Shown: in pieces, positions 26,741 to 36,822 of the stretch
Layout: each line of letters opens with the position of its first letter
Numbering within the stretch: position 1 is the first letter of the stretch
Assembly (NCBI GenBank): GCA_030159235.1
Contig: BSBG01000003.1
Span: 434,001 to 498,000, forward strand
Reading direction: 5' to 3'
From: Bacillus safensis
Lineage (GTDB): Bacteria > Bacillota > Bacilli > Bacillales > Bacillaceae
DNA: 64,000 nt
Translations under genes and position numbers: made by a program
The notes under the pieces: model-generated
The model's input: the letters and a program-made list of their open reading frames with translations, nothing else
What the model was told of the DNA's origin: nothing
Database searches by the model: none

Positions 26741-28207
26741 TTATTTTTTGTTTGGGTTATGCTGCAAATATACAACATGTGTTTGTAAAAATTCTTCTAA
26801 ACCATGTTTCCCATCTGCTCCGCCAATTCCAGATTTCTTACGACCTGCGTGGAATCCTTGAATGGCTTCAAAGTTTTCACGGTTAATGTATGTTTCACCA
26901 AATAGTAACTCATTTGCAGCACGCATCGCTGTATCTAAATTTTGTGTAAAGATAGATGATGTTAATCCATATTGGCAATCATTCGCAAGTGCAATCGCTT
27001 CATCTAAATCTTTAAACGTCATAATCGGAAGAACAGGTCCAAATACTTCTTCTTGTACAATTTCTGAATCTTGTTTTACATTCACAAGCACCGTTGGTTC
27101 ATAGTAATATCCAGGTGTCACATCTGCACGTTTTCCACCAGTTAACACTTGAGCCCCTTCTTCAACAGCTCGGTTTACCATCGCTTCAATTGATTCGATT
27201 GCTTGCTTATTTGTAAGCGGTCCCATATCTAAACCATCATCTTTGAGAGGATTACCATATTTCACATTTTTCATTAATGTGACAATTTTTTTGATAAATG
27301 TATCCGCGATACTTTCATGAACGTACACGCGTTCAGCACAGTTACATACTTGCCCCGTATTAATGATGCGTGAGTCGACAATCGCTTTCACGGCTAAATC
27401 AATGTCTGCATCTTCTGCTACAATAGCCGGTGCTTTCCCGCCAAGCTCTAGACTTACTTTTGTTACATTTTGAGCTGCAGCTTTCATGACGCTTACACCT
27501 GCATTTACGCTCCCTGTTAAACTGACTAAACCAATCTTTTCATTTGAAGCAAGTTCGTCTCCAACTGTACCTCCGCGTCCTGTTACAATATTGAATACCC
27601 CTTTTGGAATACCCACTTTATCTACTAATTTCGCAAATTCAATTGCATTATTTGGCGTATCACTACTAGGTTTAATGACAATGGTATTTCCTGTTACCAA
27701 TGCAGGCGCAGCTTTTCTCGCTACAAGAAAGAATGGGAAGTTCCATGGTAAAAATCCAGCTACAACCCCAATTGGTTCTTTAAAGATCATAATATTTTCA
27801 TTTGGTCTGTCACTTTGAAGAATTTCCCCTTCGTACGTTCTTGCTGACCCTGCCATATAATCAATATAGTCAGCAGTAAATTCAACTTCTGTAGTAGAGA
27901 GAGCAAGTACTTTTCCTTGTTCTTCTGAGATGACACGTGCAAGAAAATCTCTATTGTTTCGAATTTCTTCAGCTAAACGTGTTAAATACTTTGCGCGCTC
28001 AGCAGCCGGTTTCTTCTTCCATTCTTTTTGTGCAGCTTCTGCAAACTCAATCGCTTCTTGAACCTCTTCTTTAGAACAACTTGGTACTTCTGAAACAACT
28101 TCTTCAGTTGCCGGGTTTAATACCTGTATCACTTCGCCCGAACTAGCATTTACAAATTCTCCATTAATGTACATTTGATATTGTTTAACCTCTGTTTGTG
28201 TGTTCAT
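26741..28207 (-). CDS. aldA: L-lactaldehyde dehydrogenase (AldA-type)
   Basis: AldA oxidises L-lactaldehyde to L-lactate with NAD. This 488-residue ALDH follows the E. coli AldA pattern closely: TIVIKPSSDTPNNA near residue 175, LELGGKAPAIV near 253, catalytic Cys288 in NTGQVCNCAERVYV, and the C-terminal GETYINRENFEAIQGFHAG. Lactaldehyde is the second product of rhamnulose-1-phosphate aldolase, encoded directly upstream, so the job is clear. AGGAGG precedes ATG 28207. Confidence 0.92.
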   Translation of the reverse strand: MNTQTEVKQYQMYINGEFVNASSGEVIQVLNPATEEVVSEVPSCSKEEVQEAIEFAEAAQKEWKKKPAAERAKYLTRLAEEIRNNRDFLARVISEEQGKVLALSTTEVEFTADYIDYMAGSARTYEGEILQSDRPNENIMIFKEPIGVVAGFLPWNFPFFLVARKAAPALVTGNTIVIKPSSDTPNNAIEFAKLVDKVGIPKGVFNIVTGRGGTVGDELASNEKIGLVSLTGSVNAGVSVMKAAAQNVTKVSLELGGKAPAIVAEDADIDLAVKAIVDSRIINTGQVCNCAERVYVHESIADTFIKKIVTLMKNVKYGNPLKDDGLDMGPLTNKQAIESIEAMVNRAVEEGAQVLTGGKRADVTPGYYYEPTVLVNVKQDSEIVQEEVFGPVLPIMTFKDLDEAIALANDCQYGLTSSIFTQNLDTAMRAANELLFGETYINRENFEAIQGFHAGRKKSGIGGADGKHGLEEFLQTHVVYLQHNPNKK

Positions 28208-28248
28208 TTACTGAAACCTCCTAATATTGATTGTAGTAAAGGCTATTT

Positions 28249-29085
28249 TTATAGATTTAAAACTTCTTGTCTTGGCACAACACCAAATGCATCCGCCAAG
28301 TCTTGGAGCTGTTGATCTGTAATGGTTTGTTTCACGCTTCCCTGTGCACACACAACGGTGTATACTTCTGCAGCTTTTTCAGCTGTTTCAATTAACCCAA
28401 ATGTTTCATCCATTGTTGTTCCAGCACCAAAAATTCCGTGGTGTGGCCAAATAACTGAACGAACCTCTTTCATTTTTTCAGCTGTTGCCTTTCCAATTGA
28501 ATCAGTTCCTGGAACCATCCATGGAATAATACCAATCCCTTCTGGGAATACAACAATACATTCTGTGCACATCTGCCATAACGTTTTTGTAAATGCTACT
28601 TCATCCAAGCTGTGTGTAAATGTCATACCAATAAGGTTTGTTGCATGACAGTGCATGATCACACGATGGTTTGGATCTGCTTTTAATCTTTCAATATGGC
28701 TCATTAAATGTGAAGGAAGCTCACTTGTTGGAACGCCTCCCTCTTCTAACCCCCATAAAATATCAAGCGATTTACCATCTTCGGTTATACGAATAATACC
28801 AAGGTTAGCGGCTGGATCATCTATTACATTTTTAAAATATTTTCCCGAACCCGTCACAATAAAATATTTTCCTGCTAATTCAGCACCGTCAAACATCATA
28901 GGCACCGTTCGTTTTACATCATTAACGTCAAGGTACTCTGCTACTTCTTCCTCTTTTAATAAATAACTAATATTCCCGCCATTTCGTTCATCCCAACCTA
29001 AGCGATAAAGGTTTGCTGTCGTTTTTGTCATTTCTTGAAGGAAAGGTGCTTTTAGTATTTCTTTCTTTGTCAGAAGGTCTTTCAT
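28249..29085 (-). CDS. rhaD: Rhamnulose-1-phosphate aldolase
   Basis: RhaD splits L-rhamnulose-1-phosphate into DHAP and L-lactaldehyde. The 278-residue class II aldolase/AraD-fold protein has [14 protein letters not shown] near residue 24, [10 protein letters not shown] near 75, the zinc ligands in [14 protein letters not shown] near 140, and [15 protein letters not shown] near 210. The ATG at 29085 is favoured: AGGGAG lies 9 bases upstream, while two earlier ATGs are too close or lack a site. It is followed by aldA. Confidence 0.9.
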   Translation of the reverse strand: MKDLLTKKEILKAPFLQEMTKTTANLYRLGWDERNGGNISYLLKEEEVAEYLDVNDVKRTVPMMFDGAELAGKYFIVTGSGKYFKNVIDDPAANLGIIRITEDGKSLDILWGLEEGGVPTSELPSHLMSHIERLKADPNHRVIMHCHATNLIGMTFTHSLDEVAFTKTLWQMCTECIVVFPEGIGIIPWMVPGTDSIGKATAEKMKEVRSVIWPHHGIFGAGTTMDETFGLIETAEKAAEVYTVVCAQGSVKQTITDQQLQDLADAFGVVPRQEVLNL

Positions 29086-29153
29086 CTCCATCTTCTCCCT
29101 TGTGTTCATTTTTATCTTTTTATTTTGGTTTACATTGATATATCTTTCTCATT

Positions 29154-29201
29154 CAAAAGCGTTTACATCTTTATATTACTTTGAGAAACATACCAAGTCA
29201 A
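29154..29201 (-). promoter_or_regulatory. rhaD promoter with overlapping cre box
   Basis: On the minus strand TTGACT (29196-29201), a 17-base spacer and TAATAT (29173-29178) form a good sigma-A promoter. Just downstream, TGTAAACGCTTTTG (29154-29167) is a cre box with a degenerate end, placed at the transcription start, as expected for CcpA repression. Confidence 0.7.
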
Positions 29202-29237
29202 CACAAACAAACATTGTATTTTTGTTTATGTTTGTTT
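29201..29237. promoter_or_regulatory. Candidate DeoR/RhaR operator upstream of rhaD
   Basis: This AT-rich stretch holds ACAAACAAACAT and ATGTTTGTTTT as an inverted pair around TATTTTTGTTT. The 11-base core TATTTTTGTTT recurs before rhaM and, in inverse orientation, before the DeoR gene. Confidence 0.45.
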
Positions 29238-29359
29238 TAATTGTGTGATAAGTGGTTATTTTATGATTTATAAAATGCTGTTTCATTCATGTTAATGACT
29301 ATGCCTTGCTGCTGTTTAAGACCGTTTTTTTGAAGTGATAAGTATGTTATGATAAAAAC

Positions 29360-29373
29360 AAACAAAAATAAAA
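29360..29373. promoter_or_regulatory. Candidate autoregulatory operator of the DeoR gene
   Basis: AAACAAAAATAAAA is the exact reverse complement of the 14-mer at 30390-30403 upstream of rhaM. It lies about 75 bases before the regulator's start codon. Confidence 0.45.
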
Positions 29374-29446
29374 ACAAAACAACAATCTTATATGCAATTT
29401 TGTGATGTTTTTCTTTTATTCATATTTAAACGAAAGGAAGTTATAC

Positions 29447-30229
29447 ATGTTATTAGCTGAAAGGCATCAAAAAATCGTAGATTTAGTGAATCTACGATCG
29501 AGCATTCGAGTTTCAGAATTAAGCGACATTTTTTCTGTGACAGATGAAACGATTCGCCGTGATCTTGAAAAATTAGAGAAAGAAAATAAGCTGCGCCGAA
29601 GCCACGGTGGAGCAGTTAGTATTGAGGAAAAAGAATCAGAAGTTGATTTTTCAGAGCGAGAAATCACTAATGTATTAGAAAAGAAAGTGATTGCACGTGA
29701 AGCTGTGAAGCAAGTTGAAGAAGGTGACCGTATTATCCTTGATGCAAGTACAACTGCATGGTATATGTCAAAAATCCTTCCGAATATTCCTTTGACGGTT
29801 ATCACCAACTCCATTAAGGTTGCCATAGAATTAAGTAAGAAAGAAAAAATTCAGGTTATCTCAACAGGAGGTCTCCTCCTTCCTAAATCGTTGTCTTACG
29901 TAGGACCTTTAGCAGAGCGCTCACTGGAAAATTATCATGTGAATAAAGTGTTCTTATCGTGTAAGGGTATTGACTTAAATAGTGGCTTAAGTGATTCAAA
30001 TGAGTGGCAGGCTCTCTTAAAAAGAAAAATGATAGAACGGTCACATAAAACCATTTTAATGGTCGACTCAAGTAAGTTTGGGTACCGTGAATTTTCTCAT
30101 ATCTCTTCAATCAGTGATATTAGCCACATTATTGTTGACGATAAACTAGACAATGATTCACATGCCATTTTACGAGATAAAAATATACCCGTGACTTCTG
30201 TAGCCTTGATGAGTGAATCTGCTTCATAG
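29447..30229 (+). CDS. rhaR: DeoR-family regulator of rhamnose genes
   Basis: The 260-residue protein has a DeoR helix-turn-helix (RVSELSDIFSVTDETIRRDL near residue 20) and a C-terminal sensor domain with DGDRI-like EGDRIILDASTTAWYMSK and VDSSKFGYREFSHI. B. subtilis RhaR (YulB) is a DeoR repressor of the rhamnose operon that senses rhamnulose-1-phosphate; position between rhaD and rhaM supports the same role. ATG 29447 has AAAGGAAG 8 bases upstream. It has its own terminator. Confidence 0.8.
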   Translation: MLLAERHQKIVDLVNLRSSIRVSELSDIFSVTDETIRRDLEKLEKENKLRRSHGGAVSIEEKESEVDFSEREITNVLEKKVIAREAVKQVEEGDRIILDASTTAWYMSKILPNIPLTVITNSIKVAIELSKKEKIQVISTGGLLLPKSLSYVGPLAERSLENYHVNKVFLSCKGIDLNSGLSDSNEWQALLKRKMIERSHKTILMVDSSKFGYREFSHISSISDISHIIVDDKLDNDSHAILRDKNIPVTSVALMSESAS

Positions 30230-30280
30230 TCCATCTAAATAGAAAATTAAGGTCCCCTTTCCTGTGAATACACATTTTCC

Positions 30281-30304
30281 AGACAAACCTATATAGGTTT
30301 GTCT
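30281..30304 (+). terminator. Terminator of rhaR
   Basis: AGACAAACCTAT and ATAGGTTTGTCT form a continuous palindrome followed by seven T. Confidence 0.85.
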
Positions 30305-30389
30305 TTTTTTATGTCCGAAATTTTATCTTATTTATGATGAATTACCCTTATAATCAACATTAACAAAAAATAACGATAAAAAAATGTTG

Positions 30390-30410
30390 TTTTATTTTTG
30401 TTTTTATAAT
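30390..30410 (+). promoter_or_regulatory. rhaM -10 region with candidate RhaR operator
   Basis: TTTTATTTTTGTTT (30390-30403) is followed at once by a perfect TATAAT (30405-30410). The 14-mer is the reverse complement of the one before rhaR. No clear -35 is present. Confidence 0.45.
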
Positions 30411-30498
30411 AATATGACCATATAAACAAAGGGAAATAAAGAATGCGAAGAAACCAGGGCAAAAAGTCATTTTATTTCGAAGATTAAAACGTCTATTT

Positions 30499-30512
30499 TG
30501 CAAACGCTTTCT
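30499..30512 (+). promoter_or_regulatory. cre box upstream of rhaM
   Basis: TGCAAACGCTTTCT matches the cre consensus at 13 of 14 positions. It lies about 90 bases downstream of the -10, a roadblock position. Confidence 0.6.
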
Positions 30513-30551
30513 TTATTTTTCATTTATTCTACAGTACAAGGAGCGAGAAAG

Positions 30552-30866
30552 ATGATAAGAAAAGCCAGTATTATGTTTGTACACAAGGATCAATTTGATG
30601 AATACAAACGCCGACATGATGAAATATGGCCCGAAATGGTAGAGGCATTAAAACAGCATGGTGCTCATAACTATTCTATTTTCTTAGAAAAAGACAGTGG
30701 TAAGTTGTTTGCTTATTTGGAAATCGAAAATGAAGATATATGGAACCAGATGGCTAAAAGTGATATTTGTAAAAAATGGTGGGACTACATGACGCCTATA
30801 ATGGAGACAAATTCAGATAACAGTCCACGCTCTGTAGAATTAAATGAATTGTTTTACTTAGCATAA
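30552..30866 (+). CDS. rhaM: L-rhamnose mutarotase
   Basis: RhaM interconverts alpha and beta L-rhamnose before isomerisation. This 104-residue protein is a single ferredoxin-like (Dabb-type) domain with YKRRHDEIWPEMVEALKQHG near residue 18, NYSIFLEKDSGKLFAYLEI, and a C-terminal KKWWDYMTPIMETN; the His and Tyr/Trp residues of the family are visible. ATG 30552 has AAGGAG 7 bases before. It precedes the transporter gene in an operon. Confidence 0.92.
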   Translation: MIRKASIMFVHKDQFDEYKRRHDEIWPEMVEALKQHGAHNYSIFLEKDSGKLFAYLEIENEDIWNQMAKSDICKKWWDYMTPIMETNSDNSPRSVELNELFYLA

Positions 30867-30952
30867 TCCTTTAGGAAAACACAGTCAGCAAAAATAACAG
30901 ACATTCAATCGGATTGATCATTGTTTGAATGTACTTGAGAGGAGTTTTAAAC

Positions 30953-32224
30953 ATGGCTGGTAATGCAAAAGGCGGATTAAAGTCTACTATTACTGTAGCA
31001 ATGTCAAACTATTTGGAGGCAGCATCCATCGTAGCTGCTGCTGGCGGCCTGACACTCTGGATGGAATATTTAAATTTAAATGATTTTAAACTGGGATTAC
31101 TAGGAGCGTTGAGTGCTAATGGATTTGCTTCAGCAGCAGGAGCCCTAATAGGAGGCGTTCTGGTTGATAAATATGGCCGAAAATTCATTTATAAATACGA
31201 TTTATTGGTTTATATGTTTGGTGTCTTATTAACGATGTTGTCTTTTAACTTTCCTATGTTGTTAACTGGATACATTATTACTGGAGTAGCTGTAGGAGCT
31301 GCCATTCCAGCTGCTTGGACGTATATAGCAGAAGAAGCGCCTGAAAATGAACGTGCATCTCGCGTTGGATGGGGACAGTTAGCGTGGTCGGTTGGTCCAG
31401 CTATTTCGTTACTCCTCTCTGTAGCCTTGGCTCCGTTAGGTCTTTTAGGAAGCCGAATTATTTTTGGTCAATTATTTGTAATCGCTTTAATTACTTGGAT
31501 TATGCAGCAACAAATTAGTGAATCAAAAATCTGGGAAGAAGAAAAACAAAAAGAAGTGAATCAAAAAGCAAAAGGTGAAAAATTACAAAGTCCAGTCAAA
31601 GAATTATTCACAATCAAAGCAAACCGTCATGCCATTATTTTATTACTAGGCATCTATTGCTTTTGGAATTTAGTAGCTGGTGTAATGGGATACTTCATGC
31701 CGTATATTTATCAGACCGTTGGAGGGCTTTCATCAACGCAAGCAAATTTATTACAAGCGTTTTTATGGATTCTAACCGTTTTAGGAACGTACTTTGTCTT
31801 TATTAAATTAGGTGATAAAATGAACAGACGTGTATTGTATGGCATAGGAGCTGCAATGGGGATTGCTGCTTGGGCTACTCTTACGTATGGTGGAATGGGC
31901 ATGACTGAACTGCTGATATTTGTAGTATTATGGGGAACGGCAGCAGGTTTTGGTGCTCAAGCATTTTATGGTCTTTGGTCAAGTGAGTTGTTTCATACAA
32001 AATACCGTGCAAAAGCACAAGGATTCCTTTTTTGTACAGCACGTGTAGCCGTTGGCCTTATATCACTTGTGATTCCAACTATGATTTCTACATTAGGATT
32101 TAAAATATCAGGTACTATTATGATTGGGTTCCTTCTAATTGCTGCAATTATTGGGTTAGTAATGGCACCAGAAACAAGAGGAAAGTCATTAAAAGAAATT
32201 GAAAAGGAACGATACAGCGCTTAA
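30953..32224 (+). CDS. MFS sugar transporter, probable L-rhamnose permease
   Basis: The 423-residue, 12-helix protein is of the sugar-porter type: GGVLVDKYGRKFIYKYD between helices 2 and 3, WTYIAEEAPENERASRVGWGQ near residue 125, and the ending APETRGKSLKEIEKE, which is the classic PETRG signature. It follows rhaM in the same operon, so L-rhamnose is the likely substrate (inference). ATG 30953 has GAGAGGAG upstream. It is not related to E. coli RhaT. Confidence 0.82.
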   Translation: MAGNAKGGLKSTITVAMSNYLEAASIVAAAGGLTLWMEYLNLNDFKLGLLGALSANGFASAAGALIGGVLVDKYGRKFIYKYDLLVYMFGVLLTMLSFNFPMLLTGYIITGVAVGAAIPAAWTYIAEEAPENERASRVGWGQLAWSVGPAISLLLSVALAPLGLLGSRIIFGQLFVIALITWIMQQQISESKIWEEEKQKEVNQKAKGEKLQSPVKELFTIKANRHAIILLLGIYCFWNLVAGVMGYFMPYIYQTVGGLSSTQANLLQAFLWILTVLGTYFVFIKLGDKMNRRVLYGIGAAMGIAAWATLTYGGMGMTELLIFVVLWGTAAGFGAQAFYGLWSSELFHTKYRAKAQGFLFCTARVAVGLISLVIPTMISTLGFKISGTIMIGFLLIAAIIGLVMAPETRGKSLKEIEKERYSA

Positions 32225-32232
32225 GAGAATAG

Positions 32233-32270
32233 AAAATAGCCAAGCTTCTCAAAGAAAGCTTGGCTATTTT
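32233..32270 (+). terminator. Terminator of rhaM-transporter operon
   Basis: The 15-base arms AAAATAGCCAAGCTT and AAGCTTGGCTATTTT are followed by CTTTTTT. Confidence 0.88.
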
Positions 32271-32378
32271 CTTTTTTCCTCCCCCCCATGCTGTTATCTT
32301 TTTCTCCACTCTATCCCGCTCAGCTCTTGTTTACGATCTTGCTCGATATGTCTTCTTATTCATAAACCTGTGGAATAA

Positions 32379-32410
32379 AAAATAGAGTTTCCATTTGGAA
32401 TCTCTATTTT
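32379..32410 (-). terminator. Terminator of the lut genes
   Basis: AAAATAGAG and CTCTATTTT flank an inner TTTCC/GGAA pairing; on the minus strand a TTTTTTATT run follows. It lies 15 bases beyond the lutC stop. Confidence 0.75.
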
Positions 32411-32424
32411 CATATAATCTTTCC

Positions 32425-33138
32425 TCACACAATTAAATAAAAAGCTTTTAAAGGTCCATGCACGCCCACAACCAAATTCATTTCGATATCTGCAGAATTA
32501 CTTGGTCCAGAAATAAAGTTAATACAAGAAGCGACAGCTTCTCCCTTTTCCACACGTTGGTTTAGGTCAAAAACAGCCTGTGTAATACGTGCCACAATCG
32601 TTTCACGCGGGATAATCGTGACATAGATAGTTGGCAAAAAGTGAAGTGCTCGCCCTTGTCCCTCATGAGTTTTTACAACAATTGTTCCTGATTCGGCAAG
32701 TGCATAATCACTGAATGCAATACCAAAATTGGCTTTTTCGGCTAGGTAAAGGTTCGCTTCACGTCCTTTTTTTGGATTCCATACATTCACCTCTATATTT
32801 TCTTCCGGCCATTCTTTTTCAAGTAAATCTGTTAATCCATATTCCTTGAAACGTGAATCCTGGGCTGTCATCACAGGCCCACCACCATGTTCAGAAACAA
32901 TTTTCTTTAAAGCTTCAGCTAAGTGATCTTTTGTTGTTTCAAGAACAGTAGTATGAATTTTGCTGCAGTGCTTTGTGAACGTAGCGATTAACTCCTTTTC
33001 TGTATAACCTTTCATTACATCCCAGTTTACGTTATTCTTCCATTCAGGTCGCACAACACCACTTATTCTTCTTTCGCGTCCCAGTTGTTTAGCCACATGA
33101 TTTAAAAAAACTTCCTGATTTTGAGCTGTTCCTCTCAT
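32425..33138 (-). CDS. lutC: Lactate utilization protein C
   Basis: LutC is one of three subunits of the iron-sulfur L-lactate oxidation complex. The 237-residue LUD-domain protein has [20 protein letters not shown] near residue 135 and [22 protein letters not shown] near the end, both typical. Its ATG overlaps the lutB stop by one base (TAATG), so the two are coupled. The set lies among rhamnose genes, downstream of rhaBA. Confidence 0.92.
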   Translation of the reverse strand: MRGTAQNQEVFLNHVAKQLGRERRISGVVRPEWKNNVNWDVMKGYTEKELIATFTKHCSKIHTTVLETTKDHLAEALKKIVSEHGGGPVMTAQDSRFKEYGLTDLLEKEWPEENIEVNVWNPKKGREANLYLAEKANFGIAFSDYALAESGTIVVKTHEGQGRALHFLPTIYVTIIPRETIVARITQAVFDLNQRVEKGEAVASCINFISGPSNSADIEMNLVVGVHGPLKAFYLIV

Positions 33139-34562
33139 TATTTACTCCCCCCTTTTTTATGCTCATCAAACCAGTCTCGAAAACGTTCTTTACTTGGAGC
33201 TGGGAATTCTCGAATTTCAGTCCAATTTTTTAATGGACCAACTCCCTTGGAGACTCGATCTCCTGATACAATGGGCATCATAGCTGTCGGTGCCATTTTT
33301 GTACCTAAATTGTATAGAGCAGCAGATGATGCTCCCATTCCAAACATTTTCATCGCAAGTTTCTCAGCAAGAGGAGCACGTCCTTCTTTTTCAACAATCA
33401 CTTGACGATGTTTTAAAAGTAGTTCATGCAACGGGATTTTAACTGGACAAGCATCAGTACATGCTGCACAAAGAGTTGATGCATATGGCAGCTCTTTATA
33501 ATCGTCATATCCACCTAATAGTGGACTTAATACTGCACCAATTGGCCCCGGATAGATAGAGCCATAAGAATGTCCTCCGACATGACGATATACTGGACAT
33601 ACATTAATACATGCTGCACAACGGATGCATTGTAATACTTGCTCGAACTCAGACCCTAAGATTTCAGAACGGCCGTTATCAACAACAACAAGGTGAAATT
33701 CTTCTGGACCATCTACCTCTTCTTCATATTTAGGTCCTACTGTCGTAATGTAACTAGTTAATTTCTGCCCTACTGCACTTCTGCAAAGCAATCCAACGAG
33801 TACATCCAGCTCCTCCATTGTTGGTACAATACGTTCCATTCCCATTACAGCAATTTGTGTTTTAGGAATAGCAGTTACAAGGTCTGCATTACCTTCATTG
33901 GTCACTAAACAGATGGATCCTGTATTTGCAACGGCAAAGTTACAACCGGTGACACCGATTTCTGCTTCAAGAAATTTTTCGCGCAGGATTTTACGAACAA
34001 ATTTTGTCATCTCGTAAGGATCCTCCGACTTTCCATAACCCAGTTTTTCTTGAAATACATCACGAATTTGTTCTTTTTTCATATGAAGAGCTGGAGCTAC
34101 GATGTGGGAAGGTGGTTCATGATCATCAACTTGCAAAATGTATTCGCCAAGGTCACTTTCTACTACGTCACAACCTATGCCTTCTAACGTTTTATTCATT
34201 TCTATTTCTTCGGTTACCATTGATTTGGATTTAACGACTTTCTTGGCTTGTTTTTTTTCTGCAATTTCCTTAATGTATTGAGCAGCGTCCTCTTTTGTTT
34301 TCGCAAAAAAGACATGTCCCCCACGTTTTGTAACATTTTCACTTAATTGCATTAAGTAATAATCTAAATTCTCCAGCGTGTGTTGACGGATTTGCTCCCC
34401 TAAATCGCGCCATTCTTCCCAGTTCCCAAGCTCTTCACTAGCTGCCAAACGACGTGTATACAGGCGTTCTTGAGCTGTAGACACAGCTTCACGCATTGTA
34501 GAATCTTGGATTCCTTTATCAATACGTTCATTAAATTTTTTATCACTAATTTTCATGCTCAT
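33138..34562 (-). CDS. lutB: Lactate utilization protein B (iron-sulfur)
   Basis: LutB is the largest subunit of the LutABC lactate oxidation complex. The 474-residue protein has an N-terminal LUD-type domain and two ferredoxin-like 4Fe-4S motifs: [19 protein letters not shown] near residue 310 and [17 protein letters not shown] near 360. It is followed by a C-terminal LutB domain. AAGGGGGG lies 8 bases before ATG 34562. Order lutA-lutB-lutC matches B. subtilis. Confidence 0.94.
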   Translation of the reverse strand: MSMKISDKKFNERIDKGIQDSTMREAVSTAQERLYTRRLAASEELGNWEEWRDLGEQIRQHTLENLDYYLMQLSENVTKRGGHVFFAKTKEDAAQYIKEIAEKKQAKKVVKSKSMVTEEIEMNKTLEGIGCDVVESDLGEYILQVDDHEPPSHIVAPALHMKKEQIRDVFQEKLGYGKSEDPYEMTKFVRKILREKFLEAEIGVTGCNFAVANTGSICLVTNEGNADLVTAIPKTQIAVMGMERIVPTMEELDVLVGLLCRSAVGQKLTSYITTVGPKYEEEVDGPEEFHLVVVDNGRSEILGSEFEQVLQCIRCAACINVCPVYRHVGGHSYGSIYPGPIGAVLSPLLGGYDDYKELPYASTLCAACTDACPVKIPLHELLLKHRQVIVEKEGRAPLAEKLAMKMFGMGASSAALYNLGTKMAPTAMMPIVSGDRVSKGVGPLKNWTEIREFPAPSKERFRDWFDEHKKGGSK

Positions 34563-34581
34563 ATCTTGTTCCCCCCTTGAA

Positions 34582-35298
34582 TTAACGGCTATTTAATACC
34601 TCTGCAATATGCAGTACTCGCGCTGATTTTCCTAAACGTTCTATTCGTCCTCCAATATTCATCAAACATCCACAATCTGCACTAATTAAATAGTCCGCAC
34701 CTGTCTGCTCAACACTTTCTACTTTTTCGTCTACCATTTGTTCAGATATTGGCATCATTTTCACAGAAAAAGTTCCACCAAATCCACAGCAATTTTGAGC
34801 GTTGGGAAGGTGCTCAACTTCTAATCCTTTTACATTAGAAAGCAGTGTAAAAGGTGCTTCCTTCACACCTAACAAACGTGTCATATGACAAGATGTATGG
34901 TAGGTCGCTTTCCCTTTTAAACGTGCCCCTACATCTGTAACCTTTAAAACCTCTACGATAAATTGAGTTAGTTCATACGTTTTCTCAGCTAGACGCCTAG
35001 CTCTTTCCTCCCATTGAACATCTCCTTTGAATATATGTGGATATTCGTGGAACATCGTTGCACAAGAACCAGAGGGAGTCACTACATACTCTACATCTTC
35101 AAAAGTTTGAATCATATTTTTCGCTGCTTGCTTGGCTTCGGCAACATAGCCACTATTATAGGCGGGCTGGCCACAACATACTTGTGATGTAGGAAATGAT
35201 ACTTCACAACCAAGGCGTTCAAGTATCTCAACTGTTGCCTTACCGACATTCGGCTGGAAGGTATCAATTAAACATGTAATAAATAAGCTCACTTTCAT
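34582..35298 (-). CDS. lutA: Lactate utilization protein A
   Basis: LutA is the CCG-domain subunit of the lactate oxidation complex, probably holding iron-sulfur centres. The 238-residue protein contains two cysteine-rich CCG motifs ([14 protein letters not shown] near residue 40; [15 protein letters not shown] near 170) plus [12 protein letters not shown]. The ATG at 35298 is chosen because the GAGAGGAG site directly abuts the earlier ATG at 35307. A 234-base gap separates it from rhaA; I see no clear terminator there, so read-through from rhaBA is possible. Confidence 0.92.
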   Translation of the reverse strand: MKVSLFITCLIDTFQPNVGKATVEILERLGCEVSFPTSQVCCGQPAYNSGYVAEAKQAAKNMIQTFEDVEYVVTPSGSCATMFHEYPHIFKGDVQWEERARRLAEKTYELTQFIVEVLKVTDVGARLKGKATYHTSCHMTRLLGVKEAPFTLLSNVKGLEVEHLPNAQNCCGFGGTFSVKMMPISEQMVDEKVESVEQTGADYLISADCGCLMNIGGRIERLGKSARVLHIAEVLNSR

Positions 35299-35532
35299 TT
35301 TAAACATCTCCTCTCAACTAATATTTAGATTGACCTGGCTATTTGATTACTGAAAAGAAAGGAAAATCATAAAAATGATAGGGGCTTGGAACGGTCCTCA
35401 TATTGCCCTCAATTCATTTTGTTGATTTTTAAAAAAAGACTCTTGCAATATAAAACAGGGGAATTGATCTATTAGACCCTCCCCCCTGACTGAATCTCTT
35501 TGTAAATTTACTAGTTAGCTCTTCATGATTTT

Positions 35533-36801
35533 TTAGGCTAAAGCAGAGTATCTTTTTGCTAATACATCTTGCTCATATTGTTTCACTTCTTCCAACCATG
35601 TTTCTTTTACAGGCACGTCCATTTTTTCACAATAGTAATCCCAGATTGCACCGAAAGGATATGTTTTGAATTCCTCAATTAATGCTAATCTTTCTGTAAA
35701 GTTTCCATCTTCCTGTAATTGTTTTAAATGTTCATTTGGTACTAACATTGCATATAGTAATGATTTAATCATGTTTCTTGTTCCAATTGTCCATGCTGCA
35801 ACACGGTTAATACTTGCATCAAAGAAATCAAGGCCAATCATCACTTTATCCAATGCATGATTTCGAACAATTTCGAGACCAATTTCACGTAATTCATCAT
35901 CCAGCGTAACAACATGATCACTGTCCCAGCGAACAGGGCGAGAGACATGCAAGGCAAGCTTGTCACTGTAAAGCAGCATAGATGAAATTTTATTTGATAC
36001 AGTTTCCGTCGGATGGAAATGTCCTGTATCTAATAAACATAGTTTATTATGTTTTAATGCATATCCAAGATAAAATTCATGTGATCCAACCACATAAGAC
36101 TCAGAACCAATACCGAATAACTTACTTTCAACGGCATCAAGATTATAGTCTTCATTGATCTCTTCTTCAAAAATCTTATCTAACGAATCTTTTAATCGTT
36201 GACGAGGCGTTAGTCGATCACTTGGAATATCTTTATAACCATCTGGAATCCAAATATTTGTTAAGGATGCTGTTCCTAATTCTTTCCCAAAATACTCACC
36301 AATTTTGCGGCTGGCGATACAATGATGAATCCAGAACTCTCTGATTTGTTCATCAGGATGAGACAACGTTAGACCATCTGCTGCTTTTTCATGAGAGAAT
36401 AATGTTGGATTGAAATCTAAGCCTAAACCTTGATCTTTAGCCCATTTCACCCAGTTTTCAAAGTGTCTTGGCTCTAATTGGTCTCTTTCTACTACTTCTC
36501 CATTTGTTTCCGCATAAATGGCATGTAAGTTCACGCGGTGTTTTCCAGGAATTAAAGATAACGCTTTCTGTAAATCTGACCTTAGTTCCTGAGGTGTCGT
36601 CGCTTTACCAGGGTAATTTCCCGTTACATCAATTCCACCTGATAATTCTCCTTTATTTACTTCAAATCCTGCAATGTCATCTCCCTGCCAGCAGTGAATG
36701 GAAATCGGTACATGTTTTAATTGTTCCAATACTTCATCAACATTGATTCCCCATTTTTCATATTCTTTTTTTGCAAGCTCATAATTTTCTCTAATTGTCA
36801 T
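35533..36801 (-). CDS. rhaA: L-rhamnose isomerase
   Basis: RhaA converts L-rhamnose to L-rhamnulose. The 422-residue TIM-barrel enzyme (about 420 in the family) has [15 protein letters not shown] near residue 33, [20 protein letters not shown] near 205, [20 protein letters not shown] near 255 with metal-binding Asp and His, and [18 protein letters not shown] near 320. AAAGGAAG precedes ATG 36801. It is downstream of rhaB by 21 bases. Confidence 0.96.
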   Translation of the reverse strand: MTIRENYELAKKEYEKWGINVDEVLEQLKHVPISIHCWQGDDIAGFEVNKGELSGGIDVTGNYPGKATTPQELRSDLQKALSLIPGKHRVNLHAIYAETNGEVVERDQLEPRHFENWVKWAKDQGLGLDFNPTLFSHEKAADGLTLSHPDEQIREFWIHHCIASRKIGEYFGKELGTASLTNIWIPDGYKDIPSDRLTPRQRLKDSLDKIFEEEINEDYNLDAVESKLFGIGSESYVVGSHEFYLGYALKHNKLCLLDTGHFHPTETVSNKISSMLLYSDKLALHVSRPVRWDSDHVVTLDDELREIGLEIVRNHALDKVMIGLDFFDASINRVAAWTIGTRNMIKSLLYAMLVPNEHLKQLQEDGNFTERLALIEEFKTYPFGAIWDYYCEKMDVPVKETWLEEVKQYEQDVLAKRYSALA

Positions 36802-36822
36802 TTGATTATCTTCCTTTCTTTT

